Shown here piece by piece: positions 34,430 to 42,883 of a stretch of DNA of 42,883 nucleotides. The notes beneath the pieces are model-generated. The model ran no database searches, was not told the origin of the DNA, and saw only the letters and a program-made list of their open reading frames with translations. Within the stretch, counting starts at the first letter, position 1. Every line of letters begins with the position of its first letter. Source of the stretch: Candidatus Gastranaerophilales bacterium (GTDB lineage Bacteria > Cyanobacteriota > Vampirovibrionia > Gastranaerophilales > Gastranaerophilaceae). The stretch spans positions 1 to 42,883 of the forward strand of contig JAFVFO010000057.1 of assembly GCA_017475485.1 (NCBI GenBank), given 5' to 3'. The translations under genes and the position numbers were made by a program.

Positions 34430-36142
34430 ATGTCTACAAGTATTGATTATTTTGATTATATAAGAATCTCTATAGCATCGCCTGAGAGAATCTTAAAATG
34501 GTCATACGGGGAAGTAACAAAACCCGAAACAATTAACTATAGAACCTTAAAACCTGAACGCGACGGTCTTTTCTGTGAAAAAATCTTTGGACCTACAAAG
34601 GACTGGGAATGTTTTTGCGGAAAATATAAAAGAGTTCGTCACAAAGGTATTATCTGCGAACGCTGCGGTGTTGAAGTTACGGATTCTAAAGTAAGAAGAC
34701 ACAGAATGGGCCATATTAAACTGGCTGCGCCTGTTTCTCATATTTGGTTCTTAAAAGGTATTCCTTCATACTTAGGTTTACTTTTAGATATGACCTTAAA
34801 AGACTTGGAACAAATAATATACTTTAATAATTATGTTGTAGTGGATGGTGCTGATTCGCCGTTCAAAAAATTCCAGCTTTTAACAGAAGAAGAATATGAA
34901 GATTTCATTATGGAAAATGAAGATTCTAAGTTAAAAGTAGGTATAGGTGCCGAAGTTATTAAAGAATTATTATCCGAAATTAAACTTGAAGATTTGGCAA
35001 ATGATATAAGAACGGAATTAGACGCTGCAGGCGGATCTGTTCAGAAAAGAGCTAAATTAATTAAACGTTTAAGATTGGTTGAAAGCCTGCTTGAATCAGG
35101 GACTGAGCCGACTTGGTTTATCATGGATGTACTGCCGGTAACACCGCCTGATTTAAGACCAATGGTTCAATTAGACGGCGGACGTTTTGCAACATCAGAT
35201 TTAAACGATTTATACAGACGTGTAATCAACAGAAACAACCGTTTATTAAGATTGCTTGAAATGGGTGCACCCGAAATTATTGTAAGAAACGAAAAACGTA
35301 TGTTGCAAGAAGCGGTTGATGCTCTAATTGATAACGGCCGCCGCGGAAGAACGGTAGTAGGGCCTAATTCAAGACCTTTAAAATCTTTATCTAACATCAT
35401 TGAAGGTAAACAAGGTCGTTTCCGTCAAAACTTGTTAGGTAAACGTGTTGACTACTCAGGCCGTTCGGTTATCGTTGTAGGCCCTCAATTACAATTAAAT
35501 CAATGCGGTCTTCCAAAAGAAATGGCTATTGAACTGTTTAAACCATTTGTTGTTAACAAGTTAATTGAACGTGGTTTGGTTCAAAATATCAAATCAGCTA
35601 AGAAGAAAATTGAACGCTCTGAAGCTGTTGTATGGGATATCTTAGAAGAAGTAGTTGAAGGACATCCTGTTATGTTGAACCGTGCTCCAACACTTCACAG
35701 ATTGGGTATTCAAGCATTTGAACCGGTATTGGTTGAAGGCAGAGCTATCCAATTACATCCGTTAGTTTGTACGGCCTTCAATGCCGACTTCGACGGTGAC
35801 CAAATGGCGGTACACGTTCCGTTATCAATCGAAGCACAAGCAGAAGCAAGAATGTTAATGCTTGCTACAAACAATATCTTAGCTCCCGCAACAGGTAAAC
35901 CGATTATTACACCAACACAGGATATGGTCTTGGGAATGTATTATTTAACCATACTTAAAGACCCGAATGCTCCTATTAAAGGATATTTCCATGACTTTAC
36001 AGATGTAATGGCAGCACATGCGACAGGTGTTGTGAAATTACACGATAAAGTTATCGTTAGGGATGAAAACGGTCACAGAATCGAAACTACTCCCGGTCGA
36101 ATTATATTCAATGAAGCAGTAAGAAAATCTGTTTTGGCGTAA
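34430..36142 (+). CDS. rpoC1: RNA polymerase beta' N-terminal part (gamma)
   Basis: A 570-residue protein equal to the N-terminal portion of beta'. It has the zinc-binding cysteines CFCGK and CERCG (about residues 62-86), the clamp and rudder region, [16 protein letters not shown], and the absolutely conserved catalytic [12 protein letters not shown] (about 447-458) that holds the active-site magnesium. Cyanobacterial RpoC1 is usually about 620 residues, so this one is slightly short. It is a true separate gene, not a frameshift: it has AAGGAG before its start, and rpoC2 begins 30 nt later with its own site. The two chains assemble with beta into one polymerase. Confidence 0.97.
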   Translation: MSTSIDYFDYIRISIASPERILKWSYGEVTKPETINYRTLKPERDGLFCEKIFGPTKDWECFCGKYKRVRHKGIICERCGVEVTDSKVRRHRMGHIKLAAPVSHIWFLKGIPSYLGLLLDMTLKDLEQIIYFNNYVVVDGADSPFKKFQLLTEEEYEDFIMENEDSKLKVGIGAEVIKELLSEIKLEDLANDIRTELDAAGGSVQKRAKLIKRLRLVESLLESGTEPTWFIMDVLPVTPPDLRPMVQLDGGRFATSDLNDLYRRVINRNNRLLRLLEMGAPEIIVRNEKRMLQEAVDALIDNGRRGRTVVGPNSRPLKSLSNIIEGKQGRFRQNLLGKRVDYSGRSVIVVGPQLQLNQCGLPKEMAIELFKPFVVNKLIERGLVQNIKSAKKKIERSEAVVWDILEEVVEGHPVMLNRAPTLHRLGIQAFEPVLVEGRAIQLHPLVCTAFNADFDGDQMAVHVPLSIEAQAEARMLMLATNNILAPATGKPIITPTQDMVLGMYYLTILKDPNAPIKGYFHDFTDVMAAHATGVVKLHDKVIVRDENGHRIETTPGRIIFNEAVRKSVLA

Positions 36143-36172
36143 GAAAATTAAACATAAGAGGTAAATAAATAT

Positions 36173-39100
36173 ATGAATACATTAACTCCTGAAAGCTCAA
36201 AAAAGAAAAAGCATGTTGAGTTTATCAATAAGGTAATGAATAAAAAGGCACTAAACCAGCTTTTATCTCAAGTATATCTTGAATGGGGCGGTGCAAAAAC
36301 TGCAGAACTTGCAAACAACCTTAAAAATCTGGGTTATAAATATGCAACAAAATCGGGTACTACAATTTCAATCCACGACTTGCAAGTTCCTAAAGAAAAA
36401 GGCGAATTACTGCAAGAAGCACAAGATGAAATTGCTCGTTCTACCCGCCGTTATTTGAAAGGTGAAATAACAGAAGTTGAAAGATATACAAAAGTTATCG
36501 ACACATGGAGCGAAACTACGGCAAAATTAACAGAAAAGGTTGTTGAAGGCTTCAATAAATTAAACCCTGTTTATATGATGGCATTCTCCGGAGCCCGTGG
36601 TAATTTGTCACAAGTTTCACAATTAGTTGGTATGCGCGGTTTGATGGCAGACGCACAAGGCCAAATCATCGACTTACCTATTAAATCAAACTTCAAAGAA
36701 GGCTTATCTTGTACGGAATACGTTATTTCATCTTATGGTGCAAGAAAAGGTCTGGTAGATACTGCGCTTAAAACAGCCGATTCAGGTTATCTAACAAGAC
36801 GTTTGGTTGACGTAGCGCAAGATGTTATTATCAGAGAAGAAGACTGTCACACTGAAAAATTCATTAATTTAACCGCTATTACAGACGGTGAAGATGTAAT
36901 TGTTCCGTTAGAAGACAGATTGCTTGGCAGAACGGTTGCCCAAGATATCGTTGACTCTGAAGGTAATGTATTAGTTACAAAAAATACAACAGTTGATCGT
37001 GATGATTTAGAAAAAATTAAATCGGTTGGTTTAAAAGAGGTTAAAGTTCGTTCTACCCTAACTTGCGAACTTGAATACGGAATTTGCCAAAAATGCTACG
37101 GCTGGTCAATGACTACTCAAAAACCCGTTGACATTGGCGAAGCAATCGGTATTATCGCCGCTCAATCAATCGGTGAACCCGGTACACAGTTAACAATGAG
37201 AACATTCCACACAGGCGGTGTATTCAAAGGTTCAGGTGTAACCCGTCAAGCTAAAGTTACAATAGACGGTACTGTTAATACAGAAGTCAGAACAAAAGAA
37301 CAAAGAACACGTCATGGGGATGTTGTTAGAATTGCAATTAAAGAAGCAGATGTTGAAATTGTCGGAAAATCCGATTCCGAAAAAGTCCACGTTCCAATGG
37401 GCGCAAAAGTTCTTGTTAAAAAAGGTGATACTGTTAAGGCGGGCGACGCTATTGCCGAATTTGAACCCGCTTCAAAAGGTGACGGTTCCCGTTTAACAGA
37501 AAAAGCCTTAAAAGATATCACATCCGATATTTCGGGTGAAGTAGTTTTTCAAGACTTTGTTGCAGATGAAAGAAAAGACAGACAAGGTAACATTTCTCGT
37601 ATTGCAAACAAACAAGGTATTGTTTGGGTTTTAGGCGGTGATGTATATGCTCTGCCTACAGGTTCAAAGGTTTTAGTTAAAGACGGTCAAAAAATTAAAA
37701 AAGGTGAAAAACTGGCTGAAACTTTAATTATATCTGAACACGGCGGCGAAGTTCGTATTGGGGACAGTCTGGAAATTGAAGATGTTCAATTTGAAGGTAA
37801 AAAAATCAAGAAAATCGTTTCAGGTAAAGAATTAACAATTGTTATTGCTTCAATTCAAGCGTCTAACGCTGTATTTGAACAAACTAAAAAAGAACAATTG
37901 TGGACAGTTCCGGAAACTAATGAAAAATATATTGTTAAATCACCTGTTGATACTACGGTTGAAAACGGTATGATTATTGCTGAATTGATTGATGATACCT
38001 GCAAAGTTGAATCTTCCGGTGAAATTCGCTACAACGGCTTAAAGGTTGACGAAAACCAAGTTGTTATTGAACCGGGTCAATTGGTATTTATTCCTGAAGA
38101 AATTCATCAAATTTCCAAAGATTCATCCCTAAAACTTGTTGAATCAGGAACTTATGTTGAAGCAGGTACAGAAGTCGTTAAAGATATATATACACATATC
38201 GCTGGTATTGTAGAAATTAAAGAATTTAACGATATTATCCATGAAATTGTTGTTCGCCCCGGTGAACTTTATACACTTGATTCTATCAATGATTTAAAAG
38301 TCGGCGAAGGTGAAGTTGTTAAAGCGGGTACAACAGTTGCAGGCAAAATAAAAGCAAAAGTTGATTCAATAGTCACAATCATTGAAAACGAATCAGACAT
38401 GATGGAATTAGATGATTTAGATGAAGAATTAACTGATGATGTTATGGAAGAAGACAGTCTTGACGGCAAGCCTGTTCAAATACTTATCAGACCTATTCAA
38501 ACGTTTGATATTCAACAAAAAGAAGTATCAATTAAATTCAATGCAACCGATGAAGCAATTGAACTTGTACCGATTACTCAAGTTCAATTCAAAGACGGTG
38601 CCAGAGTTCGCAACCTTGACGGTGCAATTTTAACAAGAACATCATTGGTATTATCAATGTCAGGTTATATTTCACACCTAAAAGGTATGGTAGAGCTTGA
38701 CAGCAAAGGCGATTTAAAAATCGTTGTACTTGAAACTTTAATTGTACGTCGTGAACAAGAAGATAATTCAAGAGGTTTATCTTCAGCTCAAACAGAATTA
38801 CTTGTTAAAGACGGTCAAATAATCGAACCCAAAACACCTGTTACAAAAACGCAGGTTTTAGCTGTAAGTGATTCTATTGCGTCAATCAATTCTAAAGATT
38901 CCGAATTAAGAAGATTATTATTAATATCTGAATCTTCTGAAGAAACAGTAGCTGTTGCATCAAAACCAACAGTTAAAGAAGGTGATTATATCACAGTTGA
39001 CGAAGAAATAGCAAAAGGTGTTACTTCTCCATATTCAGGTAAGGTTGTAAGTGCTGACTCTAAAGAAGTTAAAATCAGGGTTGGTCGTCCGCATTTAATA

Positions 39101-40027
39101 TCTCCGGGGGCATTATTACAGGTTGATAATGGCGCTTTGATTTTAAGAGGCGACTTGCTTGCAACATTGGTATTTGAAAGACAAAAAACAGGCGATATCG
39201 TTCAAGGTTTGCCTCGTGTAGAAGAACTTTTAGAAGCAAGAAAACCAAAAGATTCTGCTATAGCTGCCGAATTTGACGGGACTGCCGTAATTGAAATCGA
39301 AGATGATATTCCTCGTTTATTCATCGAAGCAGATGACGGTTCAGGCAGAGTTGAAATCAAATATCCGATTGAAGCTACCGTTATTGTCAACGATAAACAA
39401 AAAATTAAAAAAGGCGACGCGCTGACTTCAGGGCCAATGAACCCGCATGATGTCATCAGATTAAAAGGTGCAAATGCCGCCCAACAATATCTTGTTGATG
39501 AAGTACAAAGGGTATATCGTTCTCAAGGTGTTGAAATTTCTGATAAACACGTTGAAGTTATTGTTCGTCAAATGATTAAAAAAGTTAAAGTAATTGACTC
39601 CGGTACTACAAAATTATTGCCCGGTGAATTAGTTGAACTTAAGGTTATTGAAGCCGAAAATGCAATTGCCCGCGAAAATAACGGACAAGAAGCAACTTAT
39701 GAAGCATTATTGCTTGGTATTACAAAGGCTTCTTTAAATACTGAATCATTTATTTCAGCCGCTTCATTCCAAGAAACAACAAGAATTCTTACAGAAGCTG
39801 CCGTAGAAGGCAAGAAAGACCTATTAAGAGGTTTAAAAGAAAACGTTATTATTGGTCGTTTAATTCCTGCCGGCACAGGTTATTATCATTTAATCAATGC
39901 TTCTGAAGAAAAAGAAAAAGAAGCAGCAAAACGTGCCGCTCAAAAACATCAATCAAGAAAACCTTCCGCAATTTTAGAAGAAATTGAAGGTATGTTTGGT
40001 GTGGTTGACGCCGACATGCAGTTTTAA
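36173..40027 (+). CDS. rpoC2: RNA polymerase beta' C-terminal part
   Basis: A 1284-residue protein equal to the C-terminal portion of beta'. It includes the bridge helix (SYGARKGLVDTALKTADSGY), a second zinc-binding set (CELEYGICQKC) and the trigger loop GEPGTQLTMRTFHTGG (about residues 331-347). A very large insertion (about 350-1000), composed of repeated small beta-barrel hybrid motifs, separates the trigger-loop halves before QKTGDIVQGLPRVEELLEAR. This matches the SI3 insertion of cyanobacteria. The start has AAGAGG upstream. A strong terminator follows 20 nt after the stop, closing the operon. Confidence 0.97.
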   Translation: MNTLTPESSKKKKHVEFINKVMNKKALNQLLSQVYLEWGGAKTAELANNLKNLGYKYATKSGTTISIHDLQVPKEKGELLQEAQDEIARSTRRYLKGEITEVERYTKVIDTWSETTAKLTEKVVEGFNKLNPVYMMAFSGARGNLSQVSQLVGMRGLMADAQGQIIDLPIKSNFKEGLSCTEYVISSYGARKGLVDTALKTADSGYLTRRLVDVAQDVIIREEDCHTEKFINLTAITDGEDVIVPLEDRLLGRTVAQDIVDSEGNVLVTKNTTVDRDDLEKIKSVGLKEVKVRSTLTCELEYGICQKCYGWSMTTQKPVDIGEAIGIIAAQSIGEPGTQLTMRTFHTGGVFKGSGVTRQAKVTIDGTVNTEVRTKEQRTRHGDVVRIAIKEADVEIVGKSDSEKVHVPMGAKVLVKKGDTVKAGDAIAEFEPASKGDGSRLTEKALKDITSDISGEVVFQDFVADERKDRQGNISRIANKQGIVWVLGGDVYALPTGSKVLVKDGQKIKKGEKLAETLIISEHGGEVRIGDSLEIEDVQFEGKKIKKIVSGKELTIVIASIQASNAVFEQTKKEQLWTVPETNEKYIVKSPVDTTVENGMIIAELIDDTCKVESSGEIRYNGLKVDENQVVIEPGQLVFIPEEIHQISKDSSLKLVESGTYVEAGTEVVKDIYTHIAGIVEIKEFNDIIHEIVVRPGELYTLDSINDLKVGEGEVVKAGTTVAGKIKAKVDSIVTIIENESDMMELDDLDEELTDDVMEEDSLDGKPVQILIRPIQTFDIQQKEVSIKFNATDEAIELVPITQVQFKDGARVRNLDGAILTRTSLVLSMSGYISHLKGMVELDSKGDLKIVVLETLIVRREQEDNSRGLSSAQTELLVKDGQIIEPKTPVTKTQVLAVSDSIASINSKDSELRRLLLISESSEETVAVASKPTVKEGDYITVDEEIAKGVTSPYSGKVVSADSKEVKIRVGRPHLISPGALLQVDNGALILRGDLLATLVFERQKTGDIVQGLPRVEELLEARKPKDSAIAAEFDGTAVIEIEDDIPRLFIEADDGSGRVEIKYPIEATVIVNDKQKIKKGDALTSGPMNPHDVIRLKGANAAQQYLVDEVQRVYRSQGVEISDKHVEVIVRQMIKKVKVIDSGTTKLLPGELVELKVIEAENAIARENNGQEATYEALLLGITKASLNTESFISAASFQETTRILTEAAVEGKKDLLRGLKENVIIGRLIPAGTGYYHLINASEEKEKEAAKRAAQKHQSRKPSAILEEIEGMFGVVDADMQF

Positions 40028-40047
40028 TCAAGTAGAGAGTAAGTAAT

Positions 40048-40080
40048 AAAAAGGACGGATTAAAAATCTGTCCTTTTTTT
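40048..40080. terminator. Terminator after rpoC2
   Basis: AAAAAGGACGGAT (40048-40060) pairs with ATCTGTCCTTTTT (40066-40078), 13 bp with one G-U pair and a 5-nt loop, followed by more Ts. It also overlaps the stop codon of the convergent ribbon-helix-helix gene; with A-runs on one side and T-runs on the other it can act in both directions. Confidence 0.9.
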
Positions 40081-40255
40081 ATTTCATATTATCAAGTGCA
40101 AATTTTATACACTGCACAATAAACTCGTTCCTGCTTAAATTATTTTCGCTAGATAGTTTGTCTAATGTTTCAAACATATCACTGTCAAGCCTGATACTTG
40201 TTATCATTTTTTCTTTTTTGACAGGTTTGAAACTAATCGGTTTAAATTTTTTCAT
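40079..40255 (-). CDS. Ribbon-helix-helix DNA-binding protein
   Basis: A 58-residue protein, starting at the ATG at 40255; an in-frame ATG at 40282 would add nine residues but lies upstream of the probable -10 box. The C-terminal 45 residues fit a CopG/Arc/MetJ ribbon-helix-helix domain: a basic N-terminal arm, the beta-strand KMITSIRLDSDMFETLDKLS, and the second helix LSRNEFIVQCIKFALDNM. Such dimers bind short palindromes and usually repress their own promoter. A perfect 27-bp palindrome lies upstream (40286-40312). No toxin partner is adjacent; mutS is divergent. The regulated genes are unknown. Confidence 0.8.
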   Translation of the reverse strand: MKKFKPISFKPVKKEKMITSIRLDSDMFETLDKLSSENNLSRNEFIVQCIKFALDNMK

Positions 40256-40261
40256 AATAAC

Positions 40262-40267
40262 ATTGTA
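40262..40267 (-). promoter_or_regulatory. -10 box, leaderless start of the ribbon-helix-helix gene
   Basis: On the minus strand TACAAT (complement of 40262-40267) is followed by exactly 6 nt and the ATG at 40255. The -35 position at about 17-18 bp falls in the palindrome at 40286-40312. Confidence 0.5.
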
Positions 40268-40285
40268 TTCATTTTTAATCATGAA

Positions 40286-40312
40286 ATATATGTTTAAATT
40301 TTAAACATATAT
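40286..40312. promoter_or_regulatory. Perfect 27-bp palindrome, probable operator
   Basis: ATATATGTTTAAA (40286-40298) and its exact reverse complement (40300-40312) flank one central T. It covers the presumed -35 region of the ribbon-helix-helix gene and lies about 60 bp from the mutS -35. Size and symmetry fit an operator for two or more ribbon-helix-helix dimers. Confidence 0.7.
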
Positions 40313-40369
40313 GTATTCAAAAATTAATTATATTATCGTATATTTATATTACTATTCACACATATAATA

Positions 40370-40398
40370 TTGTCCACAATCAAACTTTTTGCTACACT
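40370..40398 (+). promoter_or_regulatory. Promoter of the mutS-type gene, leaderless
   Basis: TTGTCC (40370-40375), 17-bp spacer, TACACT (40393-40398), then exactly 6 nt to the ATG at 40405. No Shine-Dalgarno precedes the start. Confidence 0.65.
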
Positions 40399-40404
40399 TT
40401 CATT

Positions 40405-42705
40405 ATGTTAACCAAGTTTGATGATATTTTTAATATTGAAATAGAAAGTAATCCCTTAAGGGAATACAAGGATTTTAAAAACGAAAACCTTGATTATATT
40501 GTTATGTTTCAAATAGGGTCTTTTTTTGAAACTTTTTTTGAAGATGCCGAAATTTTTTCCGAAGTTACAGGTTCTGCTCTCGGCTCAAGAAATTTTAAAG
40601 GCAAAATAAACATTATAGAATCAGGTGTGCCTAAAAATTCCTTAAACAGCTATATAAAAATACTCTTAAATAACGGCTTAAAGGTTTGTATTTGTTCTGA
40701 ATTTATAGATGAAAACGGTGGACATTACCGCGCAATCACAAGAAAATACACAAAAGGCACAGTAGTCGAAAGCGAATTTCTGGAAAGTGCCGAAAATAAT
40801 TATTTAATGGCAATTAATTGTAAAAATAACACTTATAATATTTCGTATGCCGATTGTTCAACAGGGCAGTTTTATAAAACACTTGGAGATTTTAGGCAAT
40901 GCAGAAATGAGCTGGAAAAAATATCTCCTAAGGAAGTCTTAATTCCAAAAAATCAGGAAAAACTCTTTAAAGATATTATTTTAAAATACAATACAACTAT
41001 TTTGGACGATAATTATTTTGAAGAAAAAATCGAAGATGTAATTGATAAATATTGCAAAAATACGCAAATAAATTTTAAATCAAAACTTGATAAAATTGTT
41101 GAGTATAAATGCGAATCCTTCATGGCGCTTGATGAAATAACAAGGAAAAACCTTGAATTCACAAGAACGAGTTACTTGCAAAAAAAGCGCGGAAGTTTCT
41201 TTTGGTTTTTAAATTATACCAAAACCGCAATGGGGATGAGGCTTTTAAAAAAATATCTAAATGAACCCTTGTTAAGTATAGAAAAAATAACCTTAAGACA
41301 AAAGGCGGTTGAAGAACTTGTCTGCAACCCTGATTTAATCAACAAAATACAAGAGGTACTTGTTAAAATCGGTGATTTATCAAGGGCTTGCGCTAAACTT
41401 TCAAATGCAACAATCTCTCCTCGAGATTTATTAAACCTTGTTAAAAGTGCTTCATTTTTAAAAGATTTAAAAGAAATTTTATCCCCTTTGAAATCTGAAA
41501 TTTTTAAAATTAATGATATAAAATTAAATAAAATTATAAAACTCTCAAATATAATTAATTCCGCACTCAAACAAGATTGCCCCGCAGAATTAAAAACAGG
41601 CGGCATAATAAATTCAGGGTTTGACGTAGAACTTGATTTTTTAAATGAAGAATTGCAAAATCTATATAAAGAAATACAAAATTACGAAACAGCCCAAAAA
41701 AAAGCGCTAAACTTAGATAAACTGCATATTAACTCTTCTCCCGCAATTGGTTATTATATTGAATTGCCCAAAGAAAATGATTTAAAAGCGCCAAAAGAAT
41801 ATTTGAAAAAAAATTCAACATCAAAATGCACGCGCTATACAACCTCTGTTTTAAAAGAGCTTGAACAAAGTATTACCGCGAAAAGATATAAAATTTACGA
41901 AATAGAATTTCAACTTTATCAAAAAATAAGGCTTTATGCGGGCGATTTTGTTGATTTAATCCGTCAGCTTGCAAAAGGAATTGCCATTGTTGATGTTATA
42001 ACCGCCTTTGCAAAAGGAGCGGTTGAAAATAATCTTTCTAAGCCTGAATTTTTGGGAAATGATATTACTATCAAAGAAGGATATCACCCAAGCCTTTTAA
42101 AACTTAATAATGAAATAGTCAAAAATGATACTGACCTTAAGGCGAATTCTATAATTATTTTAACGGGTGCAAATATGTCCGGTAAATCAACTTATTTAAA
42201 GCATAATGCGATAATTGTTGTAATGGCGCAAATAGGTGCTTTTGTGCCCGCAAGTAAGGCAGTATTGCCAATTATTGATAAAGTGTTTTTCCGCCAAAGT
42301 ACACCTGATGATATTATTAATAACAATTCAAGTTTTATGCTTGAAATGAATGATTTAAAATTTATTCTTGATAATGCAACCGATAAATCCTATATTCTTT
42401 TGGATGAACCCGCAAAAAGTACCGCCGAAAAAGAAGGCGGCGAAATAGCAAAAGCATTTTGCGAATACATTTTGACAAAATATAAAACCCGCGCAATGAT
42501 TGCGACACACAATCTTGAACTTACCAAATTAGAAGAAAAATACCCCAATACAGTTACAAATTATGTTGTAGGCGGTAGCGATAAAGCTAATGTTTTAGAT
42601 AGAAAAATAAGACGCGGAACTGCAAAACAAAGTTTTGCAATAAATACAGCCTTGCTTGCACAATTGCCTAAAGAAATGATGGAATTTTTACCTGCCTGCT
42701 TATAA
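40405..42705 (+). CDS. MutS-family mismatch repair ATPase, variant motif
   Basis: A 766-residue MutS1-type protein. The mismatch-recognition element is kept as GSFFETFFEDA (Phe40-x-Glu42). The connector, lever and clamp regions follow, then the ABC-type ATPase: Walker A TGANMSGKST (587-596), FRQSTPDDIINNNSSFMLEM, Walker B YILLDEPAKST with Asp667-Glu668, and ATHNLEL. The usual motif after Walker B is DE-x-GRGTS; here it is DEPAKST, which is unusual. It is shorter than E. coli MutS (853) and seems to lack the C-terminal tetramer region. It starts leaderlessly and ends at the terminator in the right repeat arm. It could be the main MutS of a divergent lineage or a second paralogue. Confidence 0.85.
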   Translation: MLTKFDDIFNIEIESNPLREYKDFKNENLDYIVMFQIGSFFETFFEDAEIFSEVTGSALGSRNFKGKINIIESGVPKNSLNSYIKILLNNGLKVCICSEFIDENGGHYRAITRKYTKGTVVESEFLESAENNYLMAINCKNNTYNISYADCSTGQFYKTLGDFRQCRNELEKISPKEVLIPKNQEKLFKDIILKYNTTILDDNYFEEKIEDVIDKYCKNTQINFKSKLDKIVEYKCESFMALDEITRKNLEFTRTSYLQKKRGSFFWFLNYTKTAMGMRLLKKYLNEPLLSIEKITLRQKAVEELVCNPDLINKIQEVLVKIGDLSRACAKLSNATISPRDLLNLVKSASFLKDLKEILSPLKSEIFKINDIKLNKIIKLSNIINSALKQDCPAELKTGGIINSGFDVELDFLNEELQNLYKEIQNYETAQKKALNLDKLHINSSPAIGYYIELPKENDLKAPKEYLKKNSTSKCTRYTTSVLKELEQSITAKRYKIYEIEFQLYQKIRLYAGDFVDLIRQLAKGIAIVDVITAFAKGAVENNLSKPEFLGNDITIKEGYHPSLLKLNNEIVKNDTDLKANSIIILTGANMSGKSTYLKHNAIIVVMAQIGAFVPASKAVLPIIDKVFFRQSTPDDIINNNSSFMLEMNDLKFILDNATDKSYILLDEPAKSTAEKEGGEIAKAFCEYILTKYKTRAMIATHNLELTKLEEKYPNTVTNYVVGGSDKANVLDRKIRRGTAKQSFAINTALLAQLPKEMMEFLPACL

Positions 42706-42742
42706 TGTGCCTATATGCTGATTTTTAAATATATTTAAATAG

Positions 42743-42796
42743 TTAACCCACTTAACAAAATACAGAAAATGTTAAGTGGGTTAATTTTATTTCTAT
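42743..42796 (+). terminator. Hairpin terminator after the mutS-type gene
   Basis: The 15-bp perfect stem (42743-42757 with 42770-42784) and 12-nt loop are identical to the left-end hairpin. A T-rich tract follows (42785-42794). It lies 37 nt beyond the stop codon. Confidence 0.75.
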
Positions 42797-42879
42797 AAAT
42801 ATATAATACCACATTATTTGCTTTTTACAAAAAATTTGCATTTTTTGAGTGATTTTTTAATTTTTCTTAATTTTTGTGT
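42743..42879. repeat. Right arm of the perfect 137-bp inverted repeat
   Basis: Exact reverse complement of 1-137. From the inner edge of this arm to the end of the window is 141 nt; the last four bases are not represented at the left end. See the left arm for interpretation. Confidence 0.95.
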
Positions 42880-42883
42880 GGCT

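Noticed and set aside
36143-36172. rpoC broken by a frameshift or stop
   Set aside because: Both parts have their own start and Shine-Dalgarno, and the break point matches the normal cyanobacterial rpoC1/rpoC2 split.

Overview
The window is a visibly A+T-rich bacterial chromosome segment. The strongest taxonomic clue is the RNA polymerase locus: beta' is encoded by two genes, rpoC1 (34430-36142) and rpoC2 (36173-40027), and the second carries a very large insertion between the halves of the trigger loop. Split rpoC with this insertion is a hallmark of Cyanobacteria and their non-photosynthetic relatives (Melainabacteria/Vampirovibrionia). With low G+C, no photosynthesis genes, a chemosensory cluster and diderm envelope genes (AsmA-like, LmeA-like, TonB C-terminal domain), the best guess is a gut-type Melainabacterium such as Gastranaerophilales. 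The placement is inference. TGA is used as a stop (glgX), so the standard code applies.

Layout. 1-163: one arm of a perfect 137-bp inverted repeat containing a strong hairpin. 164-5486: AsmA-like envelope protein, exported WG-repeat protein, an orphan OppF-type ATPase and an Ala/Gly-rich protein. 5645-10886: a tight operon of DUF1015 protein, glycogen debranching enzyme, DUF815 AAA+ ATPase and an exported LmeA/DUF2993-type protein. 10883-14120 (minus): exported Cys-rich protein, serA, tandem-GNAT protein. 14204-20791: chemosensory cluster (hybrid CheA and a sensorless MCP on minus; a response regulator with a degenerate GGDEF-like end and a double-CheW protein on plus). 20762-22666 (minus): Maf/DUF115-type protein. 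22697-25768: two exported proteins of unknown role, lspA, rluD-type pseudouridine synthase and a small membrane coiled-coil protein, then tRNA-Leu(CAG). 25939-28369 (minus): an accessory-looking block of an 88-residue protein, a 555-residue protein with a DUF4258-like tail, and a short gene broken by an in-frame TAA. 28476-29372: XerC/D-type recombinase. 29521-30808: unknown protein, a GC-rich hairpin, an 8-bp tandem array and a TonB_C protein. 31092-40027: rpoB-rpoC1-rpoC2. 40079-42705: ribbon-helix-helix regulator beneath a perfect 27-bp palindrome, then a divergent MutS. The window ends in the second arm of the inverted repeat.

How the genes work together: the MCP, CheA, double CheW and response regulator can form a complete signalling array without methylation enzymes in view, and the neighbouring Maf protein suggests a link to a glycosylated motility appendage. 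The 5.6-10.9 kb operon joins storage-glucan breakdown to poorly characterised proteins. A recurrent promoter layout, a -10 hexamer 6 or 7 nt before ATG with no Shine-Dalgarno, suggests that several monocistronic genes are leaderless while operon genes use AGGAG-like sites. The most novel leads are the bounding inverted repeat, the small-gene/DUF4258-like block, the sensorless chemosensory cluster, the leaderless promoters, the variant MutS ATPase motif and the basic mini-ORF in the rpoB leader.
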